Shown: positions 16,848-24,446, counted from the stretch's first letter. The stretch is DNA of 42,386 nucleotides from Proteobacteria bacterium CG1_02_64_396 (GCA_001872725.1 MNWR01000108.1:1-42386), one strand, 5' to 3'. Notes: generated by a model not told the origin, from the sequence alone. Made by a program: numbers and translations.

Positions 16848-17660
16848 ATGAACCAACCCAAGGCCGCCGGTCGCATTTGGCTCGATCAAGCGGGGCAGGG
16901 GTATGCCGGTTCGGGACGGATCGACCTGCTTGAGGCGATCGAGCGGGAGGGCTCGATTTCGGCGGCGGCCCGCGCTTTGGGCATGAGCTACAAGGGGGCC
17001 TGGGATGCCATCGACGCGATGAACAACCTCGCCCCCAATCCGTTGGTGGCGCGCAGCGTCGGAGGCAAACACGGCGGCGGCACCCGGATCACCGCCGAGG
17101 GCAGACGGTTGATCGAGGTCTTCCGGGTCTTGGAGAAGGAGCACGAAACCTTTGTCGCCCGGCTCGGTGCCGTGCTCCACGCCCCCGATGCGGGGCAGGT
17201 GTTGGGTTTGATGCGAAGGGTTCAGGTCATGCGAACGTCGGCACGCAATCAATGGTTGGGAACGGTGGAGCGGATCGACGAAGGGCCGGTAAGCGCTCTG
17301 GTCACGGTGCGGCTCAAGGGGGAAGACCGGATTCAGGCCACCGTCACCCGGGAATCGGCCCATGAGTTGGGCTTACAGCCGGGGGTCGAAGTGGTGGCGC
17401 TGCTCAAAGCCCCCTTCGTCATGCTCGCAGCCGCCGACGCCACCACCCCCAAGGTCAGCGCCGCCAACGGGTTGCGCGGCGTCGTCAGCCGGGTGGTGCC
17501 GGGGGCGGTCAACGTCGAGGTCACCCTGAATCTGGACGGGGGCAACACCCTGGTTTCGGTGGTCACCCGCGACGGCCTGGCCGCCACCGGACTCAAGGAG
17601 GGGGATCGGGCGCTGGCGCTGTTCGATCCGGGGTTTGTGATTTTGGGGTTGGGGGGCTGA
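16848..17660 (+). CDS. modE: molybdate-responsive transcriptional regulator
   Basis: A 270-residue dimeric DNA-binding protein that senses molybdate. The N-terminal winged helix (~15-120) has the LysR-like GSISAAARALGMSYKGAWDAIDAMNN segment in part and GGKHGGGTRIT. Two C-terminal Mop/TOBE molybdate domains follow (~130-195 and ~205-268), each beginning SARNQWLGTV- or SAANGLRGVV-like. I chose ATG 16848, 4 bases past GAGGAGGT; a GTG at 16845 is too close to it. Two ModE-type operators lie upstream. It is followed by a REP array and then modABC. Confidence 0.94.
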   Translation: MNQPKAAGRIWLDQAGQGYAGSGRIDLLEAIEREGSISAAARALGMSYKGAWDAIDAMNNLAPNPLVARSVGGKHGGGTRITAEGRRLIEVFRVLEKEHETFVARLGAVLHAPDAGQVLGLMRRVQVMRTSARNQWLGTVERIDEGPVSALVTVRLKGEDRIQATVTRESAHELGLQPGVEVVALLKAPFVMLAAADATTPKVSAANGLRGVVSRVVPGAVNVEVTLNLDGGNTLVSVVTRDGLAATGLKEGDRALALFDPGFVILGLGG

Positions 17661-17669
17661 CCGCATAGG

Positions 17670-17861
17670 CATCGCGCCGAGGACGACGTTCCTACAAAAC
17701 CGACGCGTTTAATTCTTGCGGTAGGAGCGCCGCCCTCGGCGCGATGCAACGAAGAACCGGTAGGAGCGCCGCCCTCGGCGCGATTCAGCGAGGAACCGGT
17801 AGGAGCGCCGCCCTCGGCGCGATGCAACGAAGAACCGGTAGGAGCGTCGCCCTCGGCGCGA
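17670..17861. repeat. REP array between modE and modA
   Basis: Four tandem units with a 39-base period start at 17720, 17759, 17798 and 17837; each is GGTAGGAGCGCCGCCCTCGG plus CGCGA and a conserved ~14-base linker. A fifth, inverted copy lies at 17670-17695. Each unit folds as GCGCC/GGCGC behind a 5' GTAG, the hallmark of REPs mobilised by REP-associated tyrosine transposases. The linkers are also conserved, so the array grew by tandem duplication. Confidence 0.85.
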
Positions 17862-17943
17862 GCTTTTCAAGCCTGCCGCCCTTAAGACCGGGCGATTTCT
17901 CAGGCAAAACACAAAACCCGCCAAAGCAATGAAGAGAGAGCTC

Positions 17944-18687
17944 ATGAAACGCAGCCTTTTTCTATCCGTAACGCTTCTGCTCACCCCCGCCGCCCAGGCC
18001 GACACGGTCAATGCGGCGGTGGCGGCCAACTTCGCAGCCCCGTTTGCCGCCATCGCCTCAGCCTTTGAAAAGGCGACCGGCCACCATGTCGTCACCAGCT
18101 CCGGCTCCACCGGTAAGCTCGACGCTCAGATTCGCAACGGCGCCCCGTTCGAGATTTTTCTGGCCGCCGACAGAGAACGTCCCGACCTCTTGGTGGCCGA
18201 CGGCCTGGCGGTGACCGGTACCAACGCCCCCTATGCCATCGGAAGACTCGCACTGTGGAGCCCCAACCTGCGCGTCGATTCGGCTGAGGCGCTCAAGCAA
18301 CCCGGCATCCAGCACATCGCCATCGCCAACCCCAAAACCGCCCCCTACGGTGCAGCGGCGGTGCAGGCGTTGAGCAGGCCGGGGCTGCTCGAATCCCTGC
18401 AACCCAAGCTGGTCCAGGCCGAAAACATCGCTCAGACCTTGCAATTCACCGCCAGCGGCAACGCCGAGATCGGCTTCGTGGCGCTGTCGCAGCTCAAAGG
18501 GCCCAAAGCCCCCGCCGGCTCCAATTGGGTTGTCCCCGCCGATTGGCACGATCCCATCGTTCAGTCGCTGTGTTTACTCAAAATCGGGCAAGAAAACCCT
18601 GCCGCCAGGGCGCTGCTCGACTTCATCGGCTCGGCGCAGGCGACTGCGATCATCGCCTCGTTCGGTTACGACACTCCTGAGAAATAA
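17944..18687 (+). CDS. modA: molybdate ABC transporter, periplasmic binding protein
   Basis: Captures molybdate in the periplasm for ModBC. The 247-residue product has a signal peptide (residues ~1-20, SLFLSVTLLLTPAAQA) and the ModA-type oxyanion site segments AAVAANFAAPF, SSGSTGKLDAQIRNGAPFE (residues ~53-71) and AIANPKTAPYGAAA. I chose the second ATG (17944), which follows AGAGAG and starts the signal peptide; the first (17929) adds five residues. It is followed by modB after 2 bases. Confidence 0.93.
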   Translation: MKRSLFLSVTLLLTPAAQADTVNAAVAANFAAPFAAIASAFEKATGHHVVTSSGSTGKLDAQIRNGAPFEIFLAADRERPDLLVADGLAVTGTNAPYAIGRLALWSPNLRVDSAEALKQPGIQHIAIANPKTAPYGAAAVQALSRPGLLESLQPKLVQAENIAQTLQFTASGNAEIGFVALSQLKGPKAPAGSNWVVPADWHDPIVQSLCLLKIGQENPAARALLDFIGSAQATAIIASFGYDTPEK

Positions 18688-18689
18688 CG

Positions 18690-19382
18690 ATGGAAACCCT
18701 CGCCACCCCCCTCGACTGGAGCCCTGTCTGGCTGACCCTGAAGCTGGCGTTGGTCACCACCGCAGTGCTTTTGCTCCTCGGCACCCCACTGGCCTGGTGG
18801 CTGGCCCGCACCCGCCAGCGGATGCGCCCGGTCATCGAGGCGCTGGTGGCGCTGCCCATCGTGTTGCCCCCTACGGTGCTGGGTTTTTATCTGATCGTGC
18901 TGCTCGGACCGCACGGTTGGGTGGGGGGCTTTTGGGAATCGTTGGGGGGGGCGAGGTTGGTCTTTTCGTTTCCCGGTTTGGTGATCGGCTCGGTGATTTA
19001 CTCGCTTCCCTTTGCGGTGCAGCCGTTGACCCAGGCTTTCAAAACCCTGGGGGAGCGCCCGCTGGAGGTCGCCGCCACCCTGCGCGCCGCCCCCTGGGAT
19101 CGCTTCCGCAGCGTGGTGCTGCCGCTGGCAAGACCGGGATTTCTCACCGCTACTGTGCTTGCTTTTGCCCACACCGTCGGGGAGTTCGGGGTGGTGTTGA
19201 TGGTGGGGGGGAACATTCCCGGCAAGACCCAGGTGATCTCGATTGCCATCTACGACCATGTCGAGGCCATGGAGTACACCCAGGCCCACTGGCTTTCGGC
19301 GGGGATGATTCTCTTCTCATTCCTGATTTTGCTGACGCTGTACGCCTTCACCGGAAAGAGCGCCCCCGAGGTGCGGCCATGA
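18690..19382 (+). CDS. modB: molybdate ABC transporter, permease
   Basis: Inner-membrane channel of the molybdate importer. The 230-residue product has five or six hydrophobic segments and the EAA loop EVAATLRAAPWDRFRSVVLPLARPG (in part; residues ~125-150) that contacts ModC. N-terminal LATPLDWSPVWLTLKLALVTT is typical of ModB. It starts 2 bases after modA and overlaps modC by 4 bases (ATGA). A run of eight G occurs at about 18944. Confidence 0.95.
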   Translation: METLATPLDWSPVWLTLKLALVTTAVLLLLGTPLAWWLARTRQRMRPVIEALVALPIVLPPTVLGFYLIVLLGPHGWVGGFWESLGGARLVFSFPGLVIGSVIYSLPFAVQPLTQAFKTLGERPLEVAATLRAAPWDRFRSVVLPLARPGFLTATVLAFAHTVGEFGVVLMVGGNIPGKTQVISIAIYDHVEAMEYTQAHWLSAGMILFSFLILLTLYAFTGKSAPEVRP

Positions 19383-20464
19383 GTATTCAAGGGGCGTTTG
19401 CCCTCGACCGGGGCAGCTTCAGCTTGCAGGTCGATTTCGATCTGCCGCTGCACGGGGTGACCGCCCTGTTCGGCCATTCGGGCTCGGGCAAAACCACCTG
19501 GCTACGCTGCATCGCCGGGCTGGAGCGGGGCCGGGGTTCGCTGCGGGTGGGGGATCAATGCTGGCAGGACGACGCCACCGGTTGTTTCGTCCCGGTCCAC
19601 CGCCGCCCCATCGGCTATGTCTTTCAAGAGGCGAGTCTTTTTCCCCACCTGAGCGTGCGGGAAAACCTGCTCTACGGCTGGCGGCGGATCGTCCCCGACC
19701 AGCGTCGGGTGGCGCTGGATGAGGTGGTGGAATGGCTGGGGCTGGCCCCCCTGATCGATCGCAGCCCCGAGGGTTTGTCGGGGGGGGAAAGGCAGCGGGT
19801 CGCCATCGGGCGGGCGCTGCTGACCAGCCCACGTGTGCTGCTGATGGATGAACCGTTGGCGGCGCTCGATGCACGCGCCAAGGGGGAGATTCTTCCGTAT
19901 TTAGAGGGGCTGCATCGGCGCTTGCAGATTCCGGTGCTCTACGTCAGCCACGCGGTGGAGGAGGTCGCCCGTTTGGCCGACCGGGTGATCCGTCTCGACG
20001 GCGGTCGGGTTGTTGACCAAGGGGGGATCGCCCAGGTCTTGACCCGGATGGGGCGCACCCTGACCCCCAACGGCGAAGAGGAGGGGGCGGTGATCGAGGC
20101 GCGAGTAACCGCACATGACGAGGCCCAAGGGCTGACCCGGTTGCAGTTTTGCGGCGGCGAGCTGCTGGCGCCATTGCTTGAGGTCGAGGAGGGGGCGCGG
20201 GTGCGGCTGTGGATCTCGGCCCGCGAGGTGAGCCTGGCCTTAAGTCCCCACACCGACACCTCGGTGCTCAATATTTTGGCGGCGACCATCGAGGGGAGCG
20301 AAACGGCGGGGCCGGGACGGATGCTGGTGCGGCTGCGCTGCGACGCCGTTCAAGGGGGGACAACCCTGCTGGCCCGGATCACCCGACTGTCGTGGGACAA
20401 ACTCGGTTTGGCTTCGGGGCAACAGGTTTTTGCACAGATCAAGGGGGTGGGGCTGGCGCGGTGA
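19379..20464 (+). CDS. modC: molybdate ABC transporter, ATP-binding protein
   Basis: ATPase of the molybdate importer. The 361-residue product has Walker A GHSGSGKTTWLRCIAG, Q-loop region YVFQEASLFPHLSV, signature LSGGERQRVAIGRALL and Walker B LLMDEPLAALD in the first ~230 residues, and a C-terminal TOBE/Mop regulatory domain (~290-358). The ATG at 19379 overlaps modB by 4 bases. A longer open frame upstream is out of frame with modB and spurious. Confidence 0.95.
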   Translation: MSIQGAFALDRGSFSLQVDFDLPLHGVTALFGHSGSGKTTWLRCIAGLERGRGSLRVGDQCWQDDATGCFVPVHRRPIGYVFQEASLFPHLSVRENLLYGWRRIVPDQRRVALDEVVEWLGLAPLIDRSPEGLSGGERQRVAIGRALLTSPRVLLMDEPLAALDARAKGEILPYLEGLHRRLQIPVLYVSHAVEEVARLADRVIRLDGGRVVDQGGIAQVLTRMGRTLTPNGEEEGAVIEARVTAHDEAQGLTRLQFCGGELLAPLLEVEEGARVRLWISAREVSLALSPHTDTSVLNILAATIEGSETAGPGRMLVRLRCDAVQGGTTLLARITRLSWDKLGLASGQQVFAQIKGVGLAR

Positions 20465-20563
20465 GAGGCCGCACCGACCGGTCGCGGCGCGATGACGCAC
20501 AGCTCCGTGGTATTGGGTGAGGCCACCGATGCGGGGGCTTGCCTGCCGCAGCGGACAAACAAA

Positions 20564-20591
20564 AGGCCCGGCAAATTGCTTTGCCGAGCCT
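20564..20591. terminator. stem-loop in the modC/RAYT convergent gap
   Basis: AGGCCCGGCAAA against TTTGCCGAGCCT around a 4-base loop, with one mismatch. There is an A-run on the left side, so it is a better terminator for the minus-strand gene than for modC. Confidence 0.55.
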
Positions 20592-20620
20592 GTTCGAAAT
20601 CGAGATGTTGCCGTGCCAAC

Positions 20621-20644
20621 CGTTATGGGGTTTCGAATATAGCG
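20621..20644. promoter_or_regulatory. third ModE-type box, in a convergent gap
   Basis: CGTTATGG-N8-ATATAGCG has the same 24-base layout as the two modE operators: its left half resembles operator 2 and its right half equals that of operator 1. It abuts the 3' end of the RAYT-like gene and lies 157 bases after modC, where no promoter is expected. Confidence 0.55.
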
Positions 20645-20645
20645 A

Positions 20646-21092
20646 TCAGACCCAAGCCGAATCCCAGGTGGAGAAATCCTCCAACCGCCGTGCGACCTGA
20701 CGCTTGATGGGACGCAGCATCATTTTGCGGGCGATGTGCAGCACCTCTTGGTCGGGCCGTAGGCGGCGGTTGTGGTGGGTGGCGTTCCAGATGGGGTCGA
20801 TGGTGTCGAGTTGACTGCGGATCGCCTTGGCCGAGTGCTCCTTCAACCGCCAGACCAAGGCAGGAAGCAGAACGGGATCTTTGAGGGCGATCAGCCAGTG
20901 CCGCCGGTCGGGGAGCAGCACCCACGACAGCGAAATCACCTGACCGCTGTCGTGCAGTGCGCGCATCTCGCGCACCACGTGCCGGGCGGCCCACAGGTCG
21001 GCGAACAGCGGCTTGCGTTGCTGCGTTGCGGCGGTGATGAGGTAGACCGTGGGTTTCGATGGGGTGCTTGCTGCGGTGGGCTGGGTGTTCAT
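20646..21092 (-). CDS. REP-associated tyrosine transposase-like protein, probably inactive
   Basis: The 148-residue product aligns with the RAYT/Y1-transposase family: VYLITAATQQRKPLFADLWAAR (in blocks), ISLSWVLLPDRRHWLIAL and the terminal STWDSAWV. The family metal-binding motif is normally PDHxHW, but here it is PDRRHW, so the first His is Arg. The catalytic Tyr, normally in ARYIVANPxRAG, is replaced by Lys in ARKMMLRPIKRQ. Reading frame and length are intact. I chose ATG 21092, behind GGGAGG. It lies between REP-rich segments. It may be a domesticated DNA-binding protein or a decaying gene. Confidence 0.72.
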   Translation of the reverse strand: MNTQPTAASTPSKPTVYLITAATQQRKPLFADLWAARHVVREMRALHDSGQVISLSWVLLPDRRHWLIALKDPVLLPALVWRLKEHSAKAIRSQLDTIDPIWNATHHNRRLRPDQEVLHIARKMMLRPIKRQVARRLEDFSTWDSAWV

Positions 21093-21273
21093 CGTCGCCT
21101 CCCTGGTGTGCCTACAGACGATGCTGCGATGAGCCATCCTGGCCCAAAGACAAGGGGAGGGGAAGGGTGATTTAGGGACCTCAATTAGCAGTCCACATCA
21201 AGAAGTGTCTCCAATTAGCTGGAACCAAAAACGTTTATCAACACCCGCCATGTGATCGAATGAGGAAAAAAAC

Positions 21274-22302
21274 ATGAACATGTCCAGTAAGTTAACGCTC
21301 ATGGCCGGAGTCGGTATGTTCCTGGTGACGCCGCGCACCGGTCTCGCCGATGAGATCCCCACTTACCCCTCGGTGAAGATGTTTGGCTACACCCAATTCA
21401 CCGGCACCTTCGCCTCCGCCGCGACCCCCCACCAGTTCGGGTTTGACCGGGTACGTTTTGGGGCCAAGGGGAAGATCGAGGAGGGGATCGACTACCGGAT
21501 GCTGGTTGAGATGCTCAAAACCGACCAACCGACCAAGGCCAACACCACCAACGAGGCGCTGCTCGACGCCCAACTTGCCTACACCTTTGCGCCCGCCGCC
21601 AAGGTCACGGTCGGACAGGGCAAAACCCCCTTCGGCATGGAATTCAACACCTCGGCGGCCAAACTCGACGTCATCGGCTTCGGCATGAGCGGCAACGTGG
21701 TGTTCGATCGCGGCCTGGGGGTGATGGTCTCGGGGCGCAAAATCGCCGGGGGTTTGGGCTACGACCTGGGGATTTACAACGCGGGCGGTCGGGGCGACGG
21801 GACCTCATACAGCGCCGGAACCTTGGGCAACGACGATTTGGTGGTGGGGCGTCTGCTCTTCGACCTAGAAAAAACCCTGCACGTCGAGGGGGGTGTCGGC
21901 CAGGCGACGGTGACCGGGGGCGGCACTTATTCGGCCTCGTATGCTGCCGTCAAAACGGCCTTCGACCCCATTGAAATCAAGGTCGAATGGGATCGGGGCG
22001 TTCAGGGAGGCCGGACCACCACGGTGATGTACGCCCAGGTGTTGGGGAAGGTCGCCGAGCAGGTCGAGGCGGTGGCCAAGTGGGAGCAAACCAAACGCAG
22101 CGGGACGGGGAGCGACCTGACCGCCACCAACACCACCCTGGCCTGCAACTTCGCCCTCGATCCCAGCCACGCCGACCGGGTTCGCATTCAGGCCGCCTAC
22201 GTTTGGGTGGGGGGCGACGCCGCCAGCATCGGCAGCGTGGTGGGATTCAAAAAGGGGGTGAAGGACGATTTGTTCAAGGTGTTGGTGCAAGCGGGATTTT
22301 AA
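21274..22302 (+). CDS. outer-membrane porin
   Basis: The 342-residue product has a signal peptide (~1-25, ending GLADE) and then alternating beta strands of the phosphate-selective porin O/P or related type, for example FGYTQFTGTF, VRFGAKGKIEEGIDYRMLVE and KVTVGQGKTPFGMEFNT. It ends in Phe (VLVQAGF), as outer-membrane barrels do. AATGAGG lies before the ATG. Its place after modABC suggests a role in oxyanion uptake, but the substrate cannot be read from sequence. A terminator lies at 22544. Confidence 0.8.
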   Translation: MNMSSKLTLMAGVGMFLVTPRTGLADEIPTYPSVKMFGYTQFTGTFASAATPHQFGFDRVRFGAKGKIEEGIDYRMLVEMLKTDQPTKANTTNEALLDAQLAYTFAPAAKVTVGQGKTPFGMEFNTSAAKLDVIGFGMSGNVVFDRGLGVMVSGRKIAGGLGYDLGIYNAGGRGDGTSYSAGTLGNDDLVVGRLLFDLEKTLHVEGGVGQATVTGGGTYSASYAAVKTAFDPIEIKVEWDRGVQGGRTTTVMYAQVLGKVAEQVEAVAKWEQTKRSGTGSDLTATNTTLACNFALDPSHADRVRIQAAYVWVGGDAASIGSVVGFKKGVKDDLFKVLVQAGF

Positions 22303-22324
22303 GCCGGATCGGTGCGCCCGTGAC

Positions 22325-22480
22325 GTAGGGTGGATAAGCGCAGCGCATCCACCGGCAGGGGATCGCAAGCCCCGGTTGTCGCCAACGCAGCGCGGAACGG
22401 GTTTCGACGAAGCTGCGGGTGTGCTGCGAGGTGGTGGTGATGGTGGTGGTGGTGGATGCGCTGCGCTTATCCACCCTACG
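22325..22480. repeat. second REP family, opposing pair
   Basis: GTAGGGTGGATAAGCGCAGC plus GCATCCACC at 22325-22353 and its exact inverse at 22451-22480, about 100 bases apart. Each copy folds on itself (GGTGGAT/ATCCACC) and carries the 5' GTAG. The TGG-rich spacer includes a GGT/GGTGGT microrepeat at about 22429-22456. It lies 23 bases past the porin stop. Confidence 0.75.
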
Positions 22481-22543
22481 AATCACCCTACGAATCCACC
22501 GGCCAATCCATCCGACCGACGGGGTCGGTATCAAGGCACCATA

Positions 22544-22579
22544 AAGCCCCCCACAGGGCAACCCGTGGGGGGCTTTTTT
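22544..22579 (+). terminator. strong intrinsic terminator
   Basis: AAGCCCCCCAC-A-GGG pairs with CCCGTGGGGGGCTT around CAA, followed by a T-tract. It is placed to end the porin transcript after the REP pair. Confidence 0.85.
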
Positions 22580-22898
22580 CAAGCGGCGATCCCTTAACTG
22601 CGGCAACTGGGATGGGAGAGATAGGGCATGGCGCCAGTCAGCGCTTCGAGGAAGGCCGTGATGGGGGGATTATCAGGAAATCGCATGACTCCCATCGTTG
22701 GCAGATTCGCGCATCAAGCAAATGAGCAGCGCACTGGTTCAAATAAACCGCTTGAACCCATGTTCTTTCCCGGTCATTGGGCAAGCGCGTAGGGCGTCAT
22801 TGCGGGCCGGAATCCGGACTACAATGCCGGTATAACATCCTGGTCCTCATCCCGAACCCGCTTCAGGGTCATGTTTTTCCGCCCCCCCGAGAGTCCCC
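22580..22898. other. gene-free stretch before the NifX-fold gene
   Basis: I see no coding region. A TGGCAG near 22699 resembles half of a sigma-54 promoter, but its -12 spacing is wrong. A TACAAT at 22820 could be a -10 box. No exact NifA site is present. Confidence 0.5.
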
Positions 22899-23294
22899 AT
22901 GTTCATTGCCGTTGCCGTCAACAAATCGGACCAAGTCGCCGGCCACATCGGCAAATGTCCCCACTGGGCGGTGTATGAGGTTGCCCTTGGTGAGGCGGGG
23001 GAGCCGACGGTGACGTTGTATGAGCGGATCGAGTTGCCCAAGGCGCTGATCTTCCACCATTACCAGGATGACCAGCCCCATCCGTTGCTCGACTGCGTGG
23101 CGGTGGTCGGGGGCAGCGCCGGGGAGAGTTTCCAGCGCAAGATGGCGGCACGGGGATTGGAGACGGTGTTGACCGCCGAGCCCGACCCCGCCAAGGCGGT
23201 GTTCGATTGGCTGCGCGACGAGGTGATCCCCGCCAAACCCAGGCCGGTAGGGGGGCTGATCTGCAAAATCCGCGACGCTCTGAATCCCTCTTAA
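22899..23294 (+). CDS. stand-alone NifX/NifB-C-terminal-fold protein
   Basis: A 131-residue protein of the dinitrogenase iron-molybdenum cofactor-binding family: MFIAVAVNKSDQVAGHIGKC (residues 1-20) and LLDCVAVVGGSAGESFQRKMAARG are the two typical blocks. Such proteins bind NifB-co or FeMo-co precursors during assembly. It is distinct from NifX (34768) and the NafY-like protein (14987). It lies alone, convergent with the SIR2-like gene, and I see no NifA/sigma-54 control site. Confidence 0.82.
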   Translation: MFIAVAVNKSDQVAGHIGKCPHWAVYEVALGEAGEPTVTLYERIELPKALIFHHYQDDQPHPLLDCVAVVGGSAGESFQRKMAARGLETVLTAEPDPAKAVFDWLRDEVIPAKPRPVGGLICKIRDALNPS

Positions 23295-23325
23295 ACCGAA
23301 AGACCACATGCGCCCGTATCGCTCG

Positions 23326-23353
23326 GGGTGGGAGGGGTTGCCTCCTCCCACCC
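23326..23353. terminator. hairpin in the convergent gap
   Basis: GGGTGGGAGG pairs perfectly with CCTCCCACCC around 8 bases, between two convergent genes. There is no T-tract, so it is a probable but weak bidirectional terminator. Confidence 0.5.
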
Positions 23354-23411
23354 TTGCAAAACCTGCGATGCGGCGCAGGGGGCCGATGAACGTCGGCGCC
23401 CCCGAACCCCC

Positions 23412-24269
23412 TTAAACCGCCTCGACCAACCCCTTACCCGCCGCAGCCAGAAGATCCTCAACCGAGGCGTCGATCACCTCGATGCCCATCTTGGCGCAGA
23501 ACCGCTTTTCTTTGTCGTTGGCCCCCGGAATCAGGGCGTAGCCGGTCGGGCTCCCCGCGCCGTAGACGATGTCGGACATCACCATCCGTTCGGTGTCGCG
23601 GTTGAGCCGCAATCCGATGAAGAGGTACTGCTTGTTTTTGCGGTATTCCTTCAAAAACGAGGGGATGGCGAAGCCGCCCATCAGCTCGGTGATGTAATCG
23701 ACGTAGTCGGCATCCGAGGCAATGAAGGTCGGCTCGGGGGTTGGGGTTCCCAACGGTTTGAAGAGGATCGGCAGGGAGGGGTCAGCCTCGTCTTGGTTGA
23801 TCTCGGTGTAGCCGCTGCCGTCGTAGTGGTAGATCTTGAAGCGGTAGTCCTTACCGCTCATCCGGGCGATGCCGACAATCAAGGTGTGGGGGGTGGCCTT
23901 GTAGCTCTCTTGCAGTTGGGTGTCGCGGTTGATGTCGACCACATAGTGGGGTTTAAGCTCGGCGAGCCAGTCGTGCATGGGGGCCCGGCTCCACGCGGTG
24001 TTGGCGTAGGTCTGCACCAAAAAGCGCTGAATGAAACTACGCCCCTTCTTGAGCTCTTGATTCATGGCGGCCCGAGCAAATTCGTACATCAGCTTGGGGG
24101 CCATCGGCTTGCCGCCGTTCATCGCCAGAATCAGGGAATCGGAATCGGCGGGGATCGGGGCGCCGGTCTCGGCGTTGACCGAGCCGTTGAGCGCTTGGGC
24201 GCCGAGAAAGGGGACCAGGGTGCCGTTTTGCAGGCGGGCGATCAGTTCTGAAAGCGTTGTATCGGACAT
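23412..24269 (-). CDS. SIR2-like protein under NifA/sigma-54 control
   Basis: The 285-residue product resembles bacterial SIR2-like domains: GTLVPFLGAQALNG near the N-terminus (compare G-x-x-P-F-x-G-A), YVVDINRDTQLQESY (compare TTNYDxLLE) and YLFIGLRLNRDTERMVM (compare FIGxSLxDxxxR). Where NAD-hydrolysing relatives have K-x-H-G, this protein has LFKPLGT, so the catalytic His seems to be missing. I chose the ATG at 24269, behind AGGAGCG. A NifA site and a -24/-12 promoter lie upstream on the same strand. It probably works in nitrogen fixation; the biochemical role is unknown. Confidence 0.7.
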   Translation of the reverse strand: MSDTTLSELIARLQNGTLVPFLGAQALNGSVNAETGAPIPADSDSLILAMNGGKPMAPKLMYEFARAAMNQELKKGRSFIQRFLVQTYANTAWSRAPMHDWLAELKPHYVVDINRDTQLQESYKATPHTLIVGIARMSGKDYRFKIYHYDGSGYTEINQDEADPSLPILFKPLGTPTPEPTFIASDADYVDYITELMGGFAIPSFLKEYRKNKQYLFIGLRLNRDTERMVMSDIVYGAGSPTGYALIPGANDKEKRFCAKMGIEVIDASVEDLLAAAGKGLVEAV

Positions 24270-24306
24270 GGCGCGCTCCTGACGAGTGAATGGATGCCAG
24301 GGGTAG

Positions 24307-24322
24307 CGCAAGAAGGGGGCCA
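24307..24322 (-). promoter_or_regulatory. sigma-54 promoter of the SIR2-like gene
   Basis: On the minus strand: TGGCCC-N5-TTGCG, with GG and GC exactly 10 bases apart. It predicts a start near 24295, about 26 bases before the ATG. Confidence 0.72.
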
Positions 24323-24383
24323 TGGAGGAAAGCCCGTCAATACGGGGATTATTCCCGAGTTCTTACGTCGGGATTGCCCCCTT

Positions 24384-24399
24384 TGTCGTAAAAACGACA
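24384..24399 (-). promoter_or_regulatory. NifA upstream activator sequence for the SIR2-like gene
   Basis: Exact TGT-N10-ACA (TGTCGTAAAAACGACA), itself a full palindrome, 62 bases upstream of the -24/-12 element on the minus strand. Confidence 0.75.
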
Positions 24400-24446
24400 G
24401 GCCGGGTGGGGCGCTCGGGGGGGCTCCGGGATTTCCCCCGTGGTTT

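Noticed and set aside
17720-17861. A possible CRISPR array with 39-base spacing
   Set aside because: The intervals between repeats are themselves conserved, so there are no unique spacers, and the units are GTAG-led palindromes of REP type. No cas gene is in the window.
22699-22714. TGGCAG upstream of the stand-alone NifX-fold gene as a sigma-54 promoter
   Set aside because: GG and GC are not 10 bases apart, and no exact NifA site lies nearby.
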